Notes under the pieces: model-generated | Databases searched by the model: none | What the model was told of the DNA's origin: nothing | What the model saw: only the letters and a program-made list of their open reading frames with translations | Translations under genes and position numbers: made by a program | Shown here: positions 15,226 through 22,881 of the stretch, piece after piece | Numbering within the stretch: position 1 is the stretch's first letter | How the letters are laid out: every line of letters starts with the position of its first letter | Source of the DNA: Hymenobacter terricola | GTDB taxonomy: Bacteria > Bacteroidota > Bacteroidia > Cytophagales > Hymenobacteraceae | DNA length: 64,000 nucleotides | Assembly (NCBI RefSeq): GCF_017921975.2 | Contig: NZ_JAGEMO020000001.1 | Span: 186,001 to 250,000, forward strand | Direction: 5' to 3'

Positions 15226-16647
15226 ATGACTTCCTCACCTGCCCTCGCCGCCACCGATTTAGCCACCATTACGGCGTTCGCCGACTTGCCCGAAGCCACC
15301 CTGAGCTGGCTCCTGGACCACGGCGAATTCCGCACGTTCGCCGACGGCGAAAGCATCATCGAGCCCGGCGCGCCGGCCGAATTCATGATGGCGATACTGC
15401 GCGGCGGCATGCAGTTCTACTTAGTGAAGGGGGCGCAGCGGGACCCCAGTTTCCGGGCTGAAGCGGGCCAGGTGACCGGCGTGCTGCCCTACTCCCGCCT
15501 GCGGGTGATTACGGGCCAGGGCGTGGCCACCGGCGAAACCCGGCTGTTTTTGCTGCACCGCGACCAGTTTCCGGCCCTGGAGCAAGCCAGCCCCGAGCTC
15601 ACCCAACGCCTCGTGGCCGTGATGAACGACCGCAGCCGCGACCAGGTGCGCGGCCAGGAGCGCGACGACAAGCTGCGCGCCCTGGGCAAGCTCTCGGCCG
15701 GCCTGGCGCACGAGCTCAACAACCCCGCGGCGGCCATTGCCCGCGCCGCCCAGGCCCTGGCCGTGCGGGCCGCATCCAAGCCCCAGCTGCTGCGCGAATT
15801 GATTGAGCAGTGCCCTGACCCGACGGCCCTTTTTGCATTCGCGGCGATGGCCGTGCCCGTGGCCGCCACCGCCGCCGCGCCCGCGCCACCGCTGTCGGCC
15901 TGGCAACGGTCGGAGCGCGAAGACGAGCTGGCCGACTGGCTGACCGACCAGGGCGTGGCCGACGCTTACCGCCTGGCCCCTGGCCTCCTCGAAACGGGCC
16001 TGACCGAAAAAACCTTGGCCGCCGCCGCCGAAGTGCTGCCAGCGGCGGCCCGCCCCGCGGCGTTTGCCTGGCTGGAATGCCAGCAAAGCACCCTCCAGCT
16101 CATCCATGATGTGCAGGAGGCTGGCAGCCGCATCAGCAAGCTGGTGGCCGACGTGAAAACGTATTCCCACATGGACCGCGACGGGGGCGCCGAGCTGCTC
16201 GACATCACGGCCGGCCTCGACAGTACGCTGAACATGCTGAGCTTCCAGCTGCGCCAGAAAAACGTGCGGCTCACCCGCGACTATGCCCCCGACCTGCCCC
16301 AGATTCGCGGCCAGGTCAGCAGCCTTAACCAAGTGTGGACCAACCTGATTGACAATGCCGTAGATGCCCTGCCCACCCAGGGCGGCGAGCTGACGCTGCG
16401 CACCCGCCGCGAAGGCGATTTCGTGCGCGTCTTTCTGATTGATAACGGCAGCGGCATCCCCGCGGAGGTGCTGCCGCACATCTTTGAGCCGTTTTATACG
16501 ACCAAGCAAGCCGGCTCCGGCTCGGGCCTGGGGCTCGACATTGCCCAGCGCATCATCCGGCAGCACGATGGGCGACTGGAAGCCCATTCGGCACCGGGCC
16601 ACACCGAATTCTGCATCTGGCTACCCGTTGCCAAGCCGCTGGCCTGA
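15226..16647 (+). CDS. soluble sensor histidine kinase with cyclic-nucleotide-binding-like domain
   Basis: 473 residues without a membrane segment. Residues about 15-140 fit a CAP/cNMP-binding beta-barrel (LPEATLSWLLDHGEFRTFADG...IIEPGAPAEFMMAILRGG). The H box is LSAGLAHELNNPAAAI with the likely phosphorylated His at 162. Residues about 200-330 form an unusual helical linker. The HATPase domain carries the N box WTNLIDNAVDAL, G1 IDNGSGIP, F box HIFEPFYTTK and G2 GSGLGLDI. It autophosphorylates on His in response to an unknown intracellular ligand. The gene 68 bp downstream encodes a receiver-flavoprotein fusion, its probable partner. Start at 15226: the longer upstream frame has no domain. 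Confidence 0.9.
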   Translation: MTSSPALAATDLATITAFADLPEATLSWLLDHGEFRTFADGESIIEPGAPAEFMMAILRGGMQFYLVKGAQRDPSFRAEAGQVTGVLPYSRLRVITGQGVATGETRLFLLHRDQFPALEQASPELTQRLVAVMNDRSRDQVRGQERDDKLRALGKLSAGLAHELNNPAAAIARAAQALAVRAASKPQLLRELIEQCPDPTALFAFAAMAVPVAATAAAPAPPLSAWQRSEREDELADWLTDQGVADAYRLAPGLLETGLTEKTLAAAAEVLPAAARPAAFAWLECQQSTLQLIHDVQEAGSRISKLVADVKTYSHMDRDGGAELLDITAGLDSTLNMLSFQLRQKNVRLTRDYAPDLPQIRGQVSSLNQVWTNLIDNAVDALPTQGGELTLRTRREGDFVRVFLIDNGSGIPAEVLPHIFEPFYTTKQAGSGSGLGLDIAQRIIRQHDGRLEAHSAPGHTEFCIWLPVAKPLA

Positions 16648-16715
16648 GTTATATTGAACATCAGGCTGCGCCTGTTGCAGCACGCTCCTTTTTTCTCTGC
16701 ATTCCTTTTTCCCCC

Positions 16716-18374
16716 ATGGCCGCAAAAAAACCCATCATTCTCGCCGTTGACGACGACCCGCAAGTGCTGGCCGCCATCGCCCGCGACCTGCGTCAGGAGT
16801 TCAGCGCCGAATACCGCATCCTGCGCGTCAACTCTGGTCCCGAGGCCCTTATCACTATTCAGGAGCTAAAAGCCAAGGAGGAGCCGCTGGCTCTGATTCT
16901 GGCCGACCAGCGGATGCCCGACCTCGAAGGCGTGGAGCTGCTCACGGCTTCCCGCGAGCTATACCCTGACACCAAGCGCGTGCTGCTCACGGCCTACGCC
17001 GACACCGAAGCCGCCGTGCGGGCCATCAATTCGGCCCGGCTCGACCACTACCTGATGAAGCCCTGGGACCCGCCCGAGCAGCTGCTCTACCCCACGCTGC
17101 ACGACCTGCTCACGGCCTGGCAGGTCACGCACAAGCCCAAGTATGACGGCGTGCGGCTGATTGGCTTTCAATGGTCGCCGCTTTCGCACGAGCTGAAGGA
17201 TTTTCTGAGCGGCTACATGGTCGGCTACCAGTGGCTCGACTACGAAACCAATGCCGAAGCCAAGGAATTGGTGGCCGCCAAAGGCCACGATTCCACTGAT
17301 TTGCCCGTCATTATTTTCCAGGACGGCACGAGCCTGGGCAAGCCCACGCCGGCGGCCGTGGCCAGCCAGCTGGGCATCACCCAGGCCGCCTCGCAGGATA
17401 TGTACGACGTGGTGGTAGTCGGCGCGGGGCCTTCGGGGCTGGCCGCCGCCGTGTATGGGGCCAGCGAAGGCCTCAAAACCCTCATCATCGAGCGCCAGAC
17501 GCCCGGCGGACAGGCCGGCACCAGCTCCCGCATCGAAAACTACCTGGGCTTCCCCACCGGCCTGAGCGGCGCTGAGCTGGCCTACCGTGCCTGGACCCAG
17601 GCCGTGCGCCTCGGCGCCGAGTTTCTGGCCCCGCAGGAAGTGACCAAACTGTGCGTGCAGGACGGGTATAAAGTCCTCACCCTCACCGACGGAAGCGAAG
17701 TAAGCACCAAAGCCGTGGTCCTGACCACGGGCGTGAGCTACCGCACCCTCGACGTGCCCGGCATGGAGCGCCTCAGCGGCGCGGGCGTGTACTACGGCGC
17801 GGCCCGCACCGAGGCCCGCAACTGCGACGAGCAGGACGTGTACATCGTGGGCGGCGGCAACTCGGCCGGGCAGGCCGCCATGTACCTGGCCACCTACGCC
17901 CGCAAGGTGTTCATCGTCATTCGCGGAGCCAATCTGGCGGCCAGCATGTCGGCTTACCTCATCGAGCAAATCCGGAACACGCCCAATATTGAGCTGCTAC
18001 CCTTTGCCCAGATAAAAGAAGTGTGCGGCCAGGACCACCTCGAAGCAGTAATGGTCGACCTCAACGGCACGGTGGAAAAACGGCCCGCCCGCGCGCTGTT
18101 CGTGTTCATCGGGGCCAAGCCCAGCACCGAATGGGTTTGCGACCAGGTGCTCTGCGATGCCAAAGGCTTCATGCTCACCGGCCGCGACCTGATAACCGAC
18201 CCGCGCTACACCGCCTCCTGGACGAAGCAACGCGAACCGTTCCTACTCGAAACCTGCGTGCCGGGCATCTTCGCGGCCGGCGATAGCCGGGCCGGCGCCA
18301 TGGCCCGCGTGGCCTCGGCTGTGGGCGAGGGCAGCATGGCCATCAAGTTCGTGCACCAGTACCTGGACGAGTAG
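16716..18374 (+). CDS. response regulator receiver fused to a thioredoxin-reductase-like flavoprotein
   Basis: 552 residues in three parts. The receiver domain (6-125) has DDD (12-14), phosphoacceptor D64 in ADQRMPD and the conserved Lys in YLMKPW. A short thioredoxin-like segment (about 148-225, RLIGFQWSP...LPVIIFQDGT) follows. The FAD/NAD(P)H domain (about 230-552) has YDVVVVGAGPSGLAAAVYG, the GGQAGTSSRIENYLGFP signature, NADP-binding VYIVGGGNSAGQAAMYL and the FAD end GIFAAGDSR. The CxxC expected before the NADP motif is absent (ARTEARNCDEQD has one Cys), so normal thioredoxin reduction is unlikely. Output would be flavin redox chemistry controlled by phosphorylation. It is paired with the upstream kinase and ends at an inverted repeat containing its stop. 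Confidence 0.88.
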   Translation: MAAKKPIILAVDDDPQVLAAIARDLRQEFSAEYRILRVNSGPEALITIQELKAKEEPLALILADQRMPDLEGVELLTASRELYPDTKRVLLTAYADTEAAVRAINSARLDHYLMKPWDPPEQLLYPTLHDLLTAWQVTHKPKYDGVRLIGFQWSPLSHELKDFLSGYMVGYQWLDYETNAEAKELVAAKGHDSTDLPVIIFQDGTSLGKPTPAAVASQLGITQAASQDMYDVVVVGAGPSGLAAAVYGASEGLKTLIIERQTPGGQAGTSSRIENYLGFPTGLSGAELAYRAWTQAVRLGAEFLAPQEVTKLCVQDGYKVLTLTDGSEVSTKAVVLTTGVSYRTLDVPGMERLSGAGVYYGAARTEARNCDEQDVYIVGGGNSAGQAAMYLATYARKVFIVIRGANLAASMSAYLIEQIRNTPNIELLPFAQIKEVCGQDHLEAVMVDLNGTVEKRPARALFVFIGAKPSTEWVCDQVLCDAKGFMLTGRDLITDPRYTASWTKQREPFLLETCVPGIFAAGDSRAGAMARVASAVGEGSMAIKFVHQYLDE

Positions 18375-18487
18375 ACGCTGCGCTGAATGAAGAATGAGGA
18401 GTGCAGAACGAAAAATCGGGCATAATCCCAAATTCATCATTCTTCACTCCTCATTCCTCATTCCTCATTCAGCGCAGCGTCTACTCG
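18368..18487. repeat. heptad-armed inverted repeat containing both convergent stop codons
   Basis: The outer arms are perfect for 23 bp, starting CGAGTAGACGCTGCGC. Each includes a GAG TAG codon pair, so the stops of the flavoprotein gene (18372-18374) and rfbA (18481-18483) are mirror images. The inner arms are 7-bp units (GAATGAG type; three exact copies on the right). The centre reads about CGGGCATAATCCC. Confidence 0.9.
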
Positions 18488-19359
18488 CCCATTATCAACT
18501 GCTCGGGCAGGTGCATAAGGTAGTCGCCGTAGCCGCTTTTGCGCAGCGGGGCGGCAATGGCGCGGAGCTGGTCGGCGTCGATGAAGCCCTGACGGTAAGC
18601 AGCTTCCTCAATCGAACCCACTTTCAGGCCCTGGCGCTGCTCAATTACTTTCACGAACTCACCGGCTTGCATCAGGCTTTCGAAAGTACCGGTATCGAGC
18701 CAGGCGGTGCCACGGCCCAGAATGCCGACTTTCAGCGTACCGCGCCGCAGGTATTCCCGGTTCACATCCGTGATTTCGTATTCGCCGCGCGGGCTTATCT
18801 CCAGGTTTTTGGCAATTTCCACCACATCGTTGTCGTAGAAATACAGGCCGGGCACGGCGTAGTTGCTCTTGGGCTTAGCCGGTTTTTCCTCAATGCTGAG
18901 GGCCTTTTTATCAGCGTCGAATTCGACCACGCCGTAGCGCTCGGGGTCGTGCACGTGGTAGGCGAACACCACGCCGCCCGTGGGGTCGTTGTTGGCTTTC
19001 AGCAGCTCCTCCAGGCCGGCGCCGTAAAAGATGTTATCGCCCAGCACCAGCGCTACCTTGTCGGTGCCAATAAAATCCGCACCCAGCACGAAGGCCTGTG
19101 CCAGTCCATTGGGCACCTCCTGCACCACGTACTGAAAGTCGCAGCCCAGGCTTTTGCCATCGCCGAGCAGCTTCTTGAACTGCTCCTGGTCATGAGGGGT
19201 GGTGATAATCAACACTTCCCGAATACCCGCCGACAGCAGAATCGATAGCGGATAATAAATCATCGGCTTGTCGTACACGGGCATCAGCTGCTTCGATACG
19301 GCCAGGGTGAGCGGGTGCAAACGAGTGCCGGAGCCGCCAGCGAGGATAATTCCTTTCAT
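18481..19359 (-). CDS. rfbA: glucose-1-phosphate thymidylyltransferase RfbA
   Basis: 292 residues, standard length. It converts glucose 1-phosphate and dTTP to dTDP-glucose, the first step of dTDP-sugar synthesis. Motifs: [18 protein letters not shown] (nucleotide-binding loop), [20 protein letters not shown] (metal-binding Asp), [22 protein letters not shown] and [13 protein letters not shown]. It is last in the leftward nucleotide-sugar block. rfbB is two genes upstream; rfbC and rfbD are absent from the window, so a final dTDP-sugar such as rhamnose would need genes elsewhere. Confidence 0.96.
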   Translation of the reverse strand: MKGIILAGGSGTRLHPLTLAVSKQLMPVYDKPMIYYPLSILLSAGIREVLIITTPHDQEQFKKLLGDGKSLGCDFQYVVQEVPNGLAQAFVLGADFIGTDKVALVLGDNIFYGAGLEELLKANNDPTGGVVFAYHVHDPERYGVVEFDADKKALSIEEKPAKPKSNYAVPGLYFYDNDVVEIAKNLEISPRGEYEITDVNREYLRRGTLKVGILGRGTAWLDTGTFESLMQAGEFVKVIEQRQGLKVGSIEEAAYRQGFIDADQLRAIAAPLRKSGYGDYLMHLPEQLIMGE

Positions 19360-19373
19360 GAAATTTGGAGTAT

Positions 19374-19481
19374 TAGAACGTCATGCAGAGCGCAGCGAAG
19401 CATCTCGCGTGCAGCAGTAAACCAATCGATTGAGTTAGTACCCCGAGCGAGATGCTTCGCTGCGCTCTGCATGACGTTCTA
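19374..19481. repeat. inverted repeat, GTCATGC family, copy 2
   Basis: Perfect 35-bp arms (19374-19408 and 19447-19481) begin TAGAACGTCATGCAGAGCGC and enclose 38 bp. The right arm ends 1 bp before the stop codon of the epimerase gene, and the left arm begins 14 bp upstream of the rfbA start. Copies 1 and 3 share the core. Confidence 0.92.
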
Positions 19482-19482
19482 G

Positions 19483-20490
19483 CTAATTTCTTTCCTGAAT
19501 AAACGCCTGATTGGCCTTGAACCACTCCAGCGTCTGGCGCAGGCCCTCGCGGATGCGCACCTGCGGCTGGTAGCCCAGCAGGCGGTTGGCCTTGGAAATA
19601 TCAGCCAGCGAATCGCGAATGTCCCCGGCCCGGTCAGGGCCGAATTTCGGGGCCAGGTCCGAGCCCGCTTCCTCGCGCAGGATGTCGTACATCTGCACCA
19701 GCGAAGTGCGGTCGCCCACGGCGATGTTGTACACCTGGCCCAGGGCCTCGGGGTTCGTCACCAGCGCGGCGCGGATGTTGGCTTCCACGCAGTTTTCCAC
19801 GAAGGTAAAGTCGCGGGTCTGGCCGCCGTCGCCGTTGAGCGTGGGCGGCGTGTTTTGCAGAATGGCGTCGATAAAGAGCGGAATTACGGCCGCGTAGGCC
19901 CCACCGGGGTCCTGGCGGGGGCCGAAGATGTTGAAGTAGCGCAGGCCGACGATTTCCATGCCGTAGGTGCGGGCAAACACGTCGGCGTACAGTTCGTTGG
20001 CGTATTTGGTCACGGCGTAGGGCGAGAGCGGCTTGCCGATGCGGTCTTCCACTTTGGGCAGGCCGGGGTGGTCACCATAAGTCGACGAAGAGGCGGCGTA
20101 CACGAAGCGCTTCACGCCGGCGTCCTTGGCGGCCGTCAGCATCTGCACAAAGCCGCCCACGTTCACGTCATTGGTCAGCACCGGGTCTTTGATGGAGCGG
20201 GGAACCGAGCCGAGGGCGGCCTCGTGCAGCACCACGTCCACGTCTTCACAGGCAGCGGCGCAAACGGCTGCGTCGCGGATGTCGCCCTCCATGATTTCCA
20301 GCCGGTCATCGCCCGCAAAGAGCGCCAGGTTTTTGCGGAAGCCGTTGGAATAGTTATCCAGCGTCCGCACTTTTTTGACGCCGTATTTCAGCAAATACTC
20401 CACGATGTTGGAGCCAATGAAGCCCGCGCCGCCGGTAACGAGAAAAGTCAGATTGTCGAGCGGCTGCTCGTGGAAAGGGGTTTCGTACAC
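19483..20490 (-). CDS. UDP-N-acetylhexosamine C4-epimerase-like SDR (WbpP/TviC type)
   Basis: 335 residues, GTG start. It is an extended short-chain dehydrogenase with the NAD loop TGGAGFIGSN (about 19-28), DNYSNGFRKNL, HEAALGSVPRSI and the catalytic pattern SSSTYG...YAVTKYANE (Y-x-x-x-K). The sequence ALGSVPRSI with DNYSNG favours UDP-GlcNAc/GalNAc (WbpP/TviC) over UDP-glucose epimerases. WbpP/TviC enzymes interconvert UDP-GlcNAc and UDP-GalNAc or their uronic acids. It sits in the same block as a UDP-HexNAc 6-dehydrogenase (22882-24177), consistent with UDP-HexNAc uronic acid synthesis. It is flanked by inverted repeats at both ends. Confidence 0.85.
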   Translation of the reverse strand: MYETPFHEQPLDNLTFLVTGGAGFIGSNIVEYLLKYGVKKVRTLDNYSNGFRKNLALFAGDDRLEIMEGDIRDAAVCAAACEDVDVVLHEAALGSVPRSIKDPVLTNDVNVGGFVQMLTAAKDAGVKRFVYAASSSTYGDHPGLPKVEDRIGKPLSPYAVTKYANELYADVFARTYGMEIVGLRYFNIFGPRQDPGGAYAAVIPLFIDAILQNTPPTLNGDGGQTRDFTFVENCVEANIRAALVTNPEALGQVYNIAVGDRTSLVQMYDILREEAGSDLAPKFGPDRAGDIRDSLADISKANRLLGYQPQVRIREGLRQTLEWFKANQAFIQERN

Positions 20491-20498
20491 TTTTTTTG

Positions 20499-20593
20499 AA
20501 TTATGAGTTTTGAATTATGAATTATGAGTTGTCAAAATCATCAGCCGTTTTTGGGTGGCCAATTCATAACTCATAATTTATAATTCATAATTA
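20499..20593. repeat. heptad-armed inverted repeat, AATTATG type
   Basis: The left arm reads in exact 7-bp register from 20499 (AATTATG, AGTTTTG, AATTATG, AATTATG, AGTTGTC). The complement of the right arm gives AATTATG, AATTATA, AATTATG and AGTTATG. The right arm overlaps the TAA stop of rfbB (20591-20593). The left arm starts 9 bp upstream of the epimerase start. Confidence 0.9.
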
Positions 20594-21643
20594 AGCGCCG
20601 TACTGACGGGTGTTGTAGTCCTGATAGGCGCCGCTCGTTACGCTGTTCAGCCACTCTTCGTTGGCGAGGTACCAGTCCACGGTTTGGGCGAGGCCCTGCT
20701 CGAAGGTTACGGAAGGCTTCCAGCCCAGCTCGTTCATGATTTTCGAGGAGTCGATGGCGTAGCGCATGTCGTGGCCGGCGCGGTCGGTCACGAACTTGAT
20801 GAGCTTGCGCGAAGTGCCCTGCGCCTGGCCGGTTTTCTCGTCCACTACGTCGCAGAGCAGCTCGATGAGCTTCAGGTTCTGCCACTCGTTCACGCCGCCG
20901 ATGTTGTAGGTATCGCCGTTTTTGCCCTTGTGAAACACTGCGTCGATGGCCGTGGCGTGGTCTTTCACGAACAGCCAGTCGCGCACGTTTTCGCCCTTGC
21001 CGTACACGGGCACCGGCTGGCCGGTGCGCAGGCGGTGAATGGCCAGCGGAATCAGCTTTTCGGGGAAGTGGTTCGGGCCGTAGTTGTTCGAGCAGTTGCT
21101 CAGCTTGATGGGCAGGCCGTAGGTGTGGTGCCAGGCGCGCACAAAGTGGTCGGAGCTGGCCTTCGAGGCCGAGTAGGGTGAGCGCGGGTCGTAAGCCGTT
21201 TCCTCCGTGAACATCTCGGGGCCGAAATCCAGGGAGCCGTACACCTCGTCGGTGCTGACGTGGTAGAACACGTGGCCGTCGTAGCCGCCGGGCTGCCACA
21301 GGTGGCGGGCCGCGTTCAACAAATTCACCGTGCCGATGACGTTGGTTTTCACGAAAGCCATCGGGTCGGTGATGCTGCGGTCCACATGCGACTCGGCCGC
21401 GAGGTGAATCACCGCGTCGGGCTCTTCGTTGGCAAACAGCTGGTCGATAAAGCTTTGGTCAGCAATATCGCCCTTGATAAACTTATAGTTCGCGGCATTT
21501 TCAATATCGCGCAGGTTCTCCAGGTTGCCGGCGTAAGTCAGCGCATCGAGGTTGAGAATCTGGTAGTCGGGGTATTTCGTGACGAAGAGCCGAACTACGT
21601 GGGAGCCGATGAAGCCGGCGCCGCCGGTGATGAGGATTTTCAT
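20591..21643 (-). CDS. rfbB: dTDP-glucose 4,6-dehydratase
   Basis: 350 residues, full length. It converts dTDP-glucose to dTDP-4-keto-6-deoxyglucose with bound NAD. Motifs: MKILITGGAGFIGSHVVRLF, HLAAESHVDRSITDP (signature of this dehydratase), HVSTDEVYGSL (catalytic TDE), YSASKASSDHFVRAWHHTYGLP (Y-x-x-x-K) and SNNYGPNHFPEKLIP. It takes the product of RfbA two genes downstream. It is separated from the epimerase gene by a heptad inverted repeat and from galE by a GTCATGC element. Confidence 0.97.
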   Translation of the reverse strand: MKILITGGAGFIGSHVVRLFVTKYPDYQILNLDALTYAGNLENLRDIENAANYKFIKGDIADQSFIDQLFANEEPDAVIHLAAESHVDRSITDPMAFVKTNVIGTVNLLNAARHLWQPGGYDGHVFYHVSTDEVYGSLDFGPEMFTEETAYDPRSPYSASKASSDHFVRAWHHTYGLPIKLSNCSNNYGPNHFPEKLIPLAIHRLRTGQPVPVYGKGENVRDWLFVKDHATAIDAVFHKGKNGDTYNIGGVNEWQNLKLIELLCDVVDEKTGQAQGTSRKLIKFVTDRAGHDMRYAIDSSKIMNELGWKPSVTFEQGLAQTVDWYLANEEWLNSVTSGAYQDYNTRQYGA

Positions 21644-21658
21644 GGGTTTTTATCGTTT

Positions 21659-21746
21659 GTCATGCCGAGCGCAGCCGAGGCATCTCGCGTGCATTGGTAA
21701 TTAATTACTTGTGCGAGCTAGATGCCTCGGCTGCGCTCGGCATGAC
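21659..21746. repeat. inverted repeat, GTCATGC family, copy 3
   Basis: Perfect 27-bp arms (21659-21685 and 21720-21746) begin GTCATGCCGAGCGCAGCCG. The centre is AT-rich (TTAATTA). It fills the gap between the rfbB start and the galE stop. It shares GTCATGC-GAGCGCAGC and GCATCTCGC with copy 2. Confidence 0.9.
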
Positions 21747-21753
21747 GTTCTGG

Positions 21754-22782
21754 TTATTTCTTATCCGCCAGCGTTTGCTGCCATTTCCAGGAGCTGGCCA
21801 GCGAGTCGGCCAGCGAGGTTTCGGTCTTGAAACCTAGCACGTCGGCCGCCTTTGTGGCGTCGGCGTAGATGGCGGGTACGTCGCCGGGCCGGCGCGGGCC
21901 AATGCTGTAGTTGAGCTTCTGGCCGCTCACCTGTTCGAAGGTTTGCACCACTTCCAGCACCGAGTTGCCGTGGCCGGTGCCCACGTTGAAGGTTTCCACG
22001 GTTTCGCTGGCTTTGCGGTCCAGCAGGCGCCGCACGGCCACTACGTGCGCCTTGGCCAGGTCCACGACGTGGATGTAGTCGCGGATGTTGGTGCCGTCCA
22101 CCGTGTCGTAATCGTTGCCGTTGATGGTCAGCTTTTCGCGAATACCGGCCGCCGTCTGGGTAATGTAGGGCACCAGGTTGTTGGGCACGCCCAGCGGCAG
22201 CTCGCCAATTTTGGCCGACTCATGCGCCCCAATCGGGTTGAAGTAGCGCAGCAGAATGGTGTGCAGCTTGTTGTCGGGCGCGGCCGATACATCGTGTACA
22301 ATATCCTCGCACATCTGCTTGGTGCGGCCGTAGGGCGACGAGGCCGGCTTGGTGGGCGTGGCTTCGGTCACGGGCAGCGCGTCGGGAATGCCATACACGG
22401 TGCACGACGACGAAAATACGAGGCTTTCAACCCCAAACTCCGGCATCACCGCCAGCAGCGTCAGCAGCGAACCTACGTTGTTCTGGAAATAGGCCAGCGG
22501 CTTGGTCACCGATTCACCCACGGCTTTGTAGGCCGCAAAGTGAATCACGCCCTGAATGTCCTTTTCCGCCTGAAACACGGCGCGCAGCGCGGCCGCGTCG
22601 CCGCAGTCAATCCGATAGATGGGCACAGCCGTCCCCAGAATGGATTCGATGCCAACCAGCGCTGACTCCTGCGAATTACTGAAATTATCCACGATAACCG
22701 GCTGATAGCCGGCCTGCTGCAGCTCAACTACTGCATGGGAACCAATGTACCCGGCGCCGCCGGTGACGAGAATTTTAGTCAT
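21754..22782 (-). CDS. galE: UDP-glucose 4-epimerase
   Basis: 342 residues. It interconverts UDP-glucose and UDP-galactose. Motifs: TKILVTGGAGYIGSHAVVEL, VIDxFSNS-like VDNFSNSQES, IHFAAYKAVGESVTKPL, SSSCTVYG, SPYGRTKQMCEDI (Y-x-x-x-K), LRYFNPIGAHESAKIGE, and IRDYIHVVDLAKAH. The ATG at 22782 was chosen over a start at 22875 because the intervening 31 codons are encoded by the inverted repeat at 22784-22880. That repeat therefore forms most of the galE upstream leader. Confidence 0.96.
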   Translation of the reverse strand: MTKILVTGGAGYIGSHAVVELQQAGYQPVIVDNFSNSQESALVGIESILGTAVPIYRIDCGDAAALRAVFQAEKDIQGVIHFAAYKAVGESVTKPLAYFQNNVGSLLTLLAVMPEFGVESLVFSSSCTVYGIPDALPVTEATPTKPASSPYGRTKQMCEDIVHDVSAAPDNKLHTILLRYFNPIGAHESAKIGELPLGVPNNLVPYITQTAAGIREKLTINGNDYDTVDGTNIRDYIHVVDLAKAHVVAVRRLLDRKASETVETFNVGTGHGNSVLEVVQTFEQVSGQKLNYSIGPRRPGDVPAIYADATKAADVLGFKTETSLADSLASSWKWQQTLADKK

Positions 22783-22783
22783 C

Positions 22784-22880
22784 AGTTTAGTTGTTAGTTG
22801 CTCATTCTCAGTTGTTAGGCCTGGTTGTAAACTTCTGCCGGTTAATCCTGGCAGCTGACAACGAGCAACTAACAACTGGG
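22784..22880. repeat. heptad-armed inverted repeat, TTGTTAG type
   Basis: From 22784 the left arm reads AGTTTAG, TTGTTAG, TTGCTCA, TTCTCAG, TTGTTAG. The right-arm complement gives TTGTTAG, TTGCTCG and TTGTCAG. It fills the gap between the UDP-sugar dehydrogenase stop (2 bp away) and the galE start (2 bp away). Confidence 0.88.
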
Positions 22881-22881
22881 T

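Noticed and set aside
22783..22875. 31-residue N-terminal extension of GalE
   Set aside because: Encoded by an inverted repeat; conserved GalE sequence starts at the ATG at 22782.
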